Below, piece by piece: positions 6,545-7,999 of a stretch of DNA of 7,999 nt. The position numbers and the translations under genes are program-made. The stretch is from CAZGVV01 sp964529155 (GTDB taxonomy: Bacteria > Pseudomonadota > Alphaproteobacteria > Rickettsiales > SXRF01), in the NCBI GenBank assembly GCA_964529155.1, contig CAZGVV010000078.1:1-7999 (forward strand), read 5' to 3'. The stretch's first letter is position 1; each line of letters opens with the position of its first letter. The notes beneath the pieces were generated by a model. The model did not search any database and was not told the DNA's origin. It saw only the letters and a program-made list of their open reading frames with translations.

Positions 6545-6692
6545 CGTTGCCGGTGTAAAAAATACGGAATTTTCACCTCATATGTTCCTGCTTACGGAAA
6601 AGGCGCATGTGCTTGCGAATTTTACTTGCATTTCCTGCCCATCGCATGCTATTGATGGCCCCCTTTGTGGCCGGGCTATGGCATGCCTTGGC

Positions 6693-6698
6693 TATAAT
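6693..6698 (+). promoter_or_regulatory. Predicted -10 element of the rpmI-rplT-pheS operon
   Basis: A perfect TATAAT lies 31 bases before the rpmI ATG, in the middle of the intergenic region. Transcription would start near 6705, leaving a leader of about 25 bases with AGGA at 6719-6722 as the ribosome binding site. No recognisable -35 is found at 16-18 bases upstream (that position is G/C-rich), so activation or an upstream element may be needed. The short leader leaves no room for the long L20-binding pseudoknot known in E. coli. Confidence 0.5.
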
Positions 6699-6729
6699 AT
6701 ATTAAAATTCAGCATGATAGGATAATGAA

Positions 6730-6930
6730 ATGCCAAAATTAAAGACCAAAAGCGGCTGCAAAAAGCGCTTTAAGTTCACTGCAACCGGCAAAGTAGTCGG
6801 CGCCCAGGCAGGAAAACGCCACGGCATGCGTAAACGTAGCAACAAATTCATCCGTAACGCGCGCGGTACCACGATTTTTGATGATGCTGATACGCATCGT
6901 ATCGTGCAGTACATGCCCTACGGCAGTTAG
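6730..6930 (+). CDS. rpmI: 50S ribosomal protein L35
   Basis: A small basic protein of the large ribosomal subunit, 66 residues, the normal family length. It opens with MPKLKTKSGCKKRFKFTATG and contains AGKRHGMRKRSNKFIRNARGTT, ending in YMPYG, all characteristic of bacterial L35. AGGA lies 7 bases before the ATG. It is the first gene of a rpmI-rplT-pheS unit; infC, which often precedes rpmI, is not here, since the divergent BI-1 gene occupies that side. A Cys at position 10 replaces the more usual Ala or Val and is probably neutral. Frame and homology leave no real alternative. Confidence 0.97.
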   Translation: MPKLKTKSGCKKRFKFTATGKVVGAQAGKRHGMRKRSNKFIRNARGTTIFDDADTHRIVQYMPYGS

Positions 6931-6940
6931 GAGATAGATC

Positions 6941-7309
6941 ATGGCACACATTAAACAGAGCGTAACGGGCCGCGCCCGCCGTAAAAAGATTCTGAAAGCC
7001 GCCAAAGGCTATCGTGGCCGCGCGAAGAATTGTATTCGCATTGCCGTAGAAAAAGTCGAAAAAGGTCTTCGCTATTCCTACCGCGACCGTCGCGCTAAAA
7101 AGCGTAATTTCCGCTCGTTGTGGATTCAGCGCATCAACGCAGGTGCCCGCGAGCATGGCCTGGTCTATTCACAGATGATCGGCGGCTTGAACAAAGCTGG
7201 CATCGAAATTGATCGTAAGGTATTATCCGAATTGGCTATTTCCGAACCAGCGGCATTCGCTGATTTGGCAAAACAAGCCAAGGCCGCCTTGGAAAAGAAA
7301 GCCGCTTAA
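6941..7309 (+). CDS. rplT: 50S ribosomal protein L20
   Basis: L20 binds 23S rRNA early in assembly of the large subunit. In many bacteria it also represses translation of its own operon. The frame encodes 122 residues, close to the usual 117-120, with a basic N-terminal arm (MAHIKQSVTGRARRKKILKA, then AKGYRGRAKNCIR) and the globular part YRDRRAKKRNFRSLWIQRIN and GLNKAGIEIDRKVLSELAI. The C-terminus is an Ala/Lys-rich tail. AGGAG, 8 bases before the ATG, overlaps the rpmI stop, and only 10 bases separate the genes, so rpmI and rplT are surely co-transcribed and probably coupled in translation. In this position many bacteria have Asn-Thr-Ile or similar where Asn-Cys-Ile occurs here, an unremarkable change. 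Confidence 0.98.
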   Translation: MAHIKQSVTGRARRKKILKAAKGYRGRAKNCIRIAVEKVEKGLRYSYRDRRAKKRNFRSLWIQRINAGAREHGLVYSQMIGGLNKAGIEIDRKVLSELAISEPAAFADLAKQAKAALEKKAA

Positions 7310-7344
7310 CCTGTATTATGTCACCGGAGGCAATGGTTCCTTAA

Positions 7345-7999
7345 ATGACCGCTGACCTCCGCTCTGACGCCCTCGCCGCTATTTCTGCCAGCAGTTCCAT
7401 TGCGGCAATTGAGGAAACGCGCGTTTCTCTTTTAGGCAAAAAAGGTAAGCTGACCGAGGCATTAAAAGCCTTAGGCCAAGCCTCGCCCGAGGATCGAAAA
7501 ACGCTGGGGGCGGCGCTTAATCAGATCAAAGACGAAATATCTCAAGCGCTGGACGCAAGAAAACATGTGCTTGAAATCGAGGCACTTACTCAGAAACTGG
7601 CCGGTGATTCCGTAGATATTACACTTCCGCCACGCCCGGAAGTGACGGGACGTATTCATCCAATCACCCAGGTGATTGATGAAATCACCGCTATTTTCGC
7701 CCGGCAAGGTTTTGTTGTAGCGCAAGGGCCGGACATTGAAGATGAACATCATAATTTTAATGCTCTGAACATCCCGGAATCACACCCGGCGCGGCAGATG
7801 CATGACACATTTTATATGGAAGGTGACAGCACCACGCTGCTGCGCACGCATACCTCGCCCGTGCAAATCCGCGTAATGCAAAGCGGTAAACCACCGTTTC
7901 GGGTGCTGGCCCCAGGTCGTACCTATCGTTGTGATTCAGACCTCACCCACACACCCATGTTCCATCAGGTTGAAGGCTTCGTCATCGACAAAGGTATTC
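7345..7999 (+). CDS. pheS: Phenylalanine-tRNA ligase alpha subunit, 5' part (runs off the right edge)
   Basis: PheS is the catalytic subunit of the alpha2-beta2 class II synthetase that charges tRNA-Phe in the cytoplasm. The first 218 codons of about 350 are present. The N-terminal coiled-coil tRNA-binding region comes first (about residues 1-85, including LLGKKGKLTEALKALG). It is followed by HPITQVIDEITAIFARQGF (motif 1 region), GPDIEDEHHNFNALNIPESH, PARQMHDTFYM, LLRTHTSPVQIRVM and motif 2, TYRCDSDLTHTPMFHQVEG, with its conserved Arg. The start ATG at 7345 is preceded by GGAGG at 7326-7330, 14 bases away, which is longer than ideal. An in-frame 8-codon ORF at 7318-7344 stops immediately before this ATG, so a longer N-terminus is excluded. 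It follows rplT by 35 bases on the same strand, the rplT-pheS order common in Proteobacteria, and pheT is expected next. Confidence 0.96.
   Translation, partial: MTADLRSDALAAISASSSIAAIEETRVSLLGKKGKLTEALKALGQASPEDRKTLGAALNQIKDEISQALDARKHVLEIEALTQKLAGDSVDITLPPRPEVTGRIHPITQVIDEITAIFARQGFVVAQGPDIEDEHHNFNALNIPESHPARQMHDTFYMEGDSTTLLRTHTSPVQIRVMQSGKPPFRVLAPGRTYRCDSDLTHTPMFHQVEGFVIDKGI

Noticed and set aside
6463..6576. N-terminal extension of the BI-1 protein to the ATG at 6576
   Set aside because: The extra residues are unlike the family, cover the predicted promoter, and a good AAGGAG site sits before the ATG at 6462.
6577..6729. A structured L20-binding leader or riboswitch before rpmI
   Set aside because: The predicted start near 6705 leaves only about 25 bases of leader, and the GCATGC/GGCC palindromes upstream do not form a convincing extended structure.
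6739..7156. Minus-strand ORFs opposite rpmI and rplT
   Set aside because: They are antisense to two highly conserved ribosomal protein genes, with no ribosome binding site or family match.
7471..7752. Minus-strand 93-codon ORF inside pheS
   Set aside because: It is a shadow of pheS, whose own frame shows unbroken synthetase motifs across this stretch.

Overview
The window most likely comes from an alphaproteobacterium. It has a DUF2336 protein (a family found mostly in Alphaproteobacteria), an rpmI-rplT-pheS order without infC directly upstream, and membrane proteins that read like alphaproteobacterial homologues. No finer placement is possible from the sequence alone. It is a scaffold of three contigs joined by two 10-base N runs (5422-5431 and 6207-6216), so synteny across those points is provisional.

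Left contig (1-5421), all on the minus strand. In transcription order it holds the 3' part of an ABC-2 type transporter permease; a strong-looking sigma70-type promoter with a 28-codon membrane peptide ORF almost at its predicted start site; kdpF; kdpA; kdpB; and the 5' part of a DUF2336 gene that runs off the left edge. The kdp genes encode the KdpFABC high-affinity K+ pump, but the operon looks broken. kdpB is split into two frames by an apparent 13-base loss just after the actuator domain. No kdpC lies behind it, only 127 bases of AT-rich non-coding DNA, and kdpD and kdpE are not in the window.

Middle contig (5432-6206), minus strand. It carries the 3' two thirds of a Bax inhibitor-1/YccA-family membrane protein gene, a textbook rho-independent terminator, and the first 67 codons of an ABC-2 permease. 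That permease fragment and the one on the left contig both cover the same protein segment (F-I/V-APGLIMMA), with clearly different DNA. The join therefore links two different homologous genes or genomes and is not a simple gap in one gene.

Right contig (6217-7999). It has the 5' end of the BI-1 gene (minus strand), a divergent promoter region, and then on the plus strand rpmI (L35), rplT (L20) and the first 218 codons of pheS (phenylalanyl-tRNA synthetase alpha), a typical translation operon.

I see no CRISPR array, tRNA, rRNA, insertion sequence or convincing novel system. The points most worth checking are the decaying or misassembled kdp operon, the putative leaderless small peptide at its head, and the chimeric-looking permease junction.
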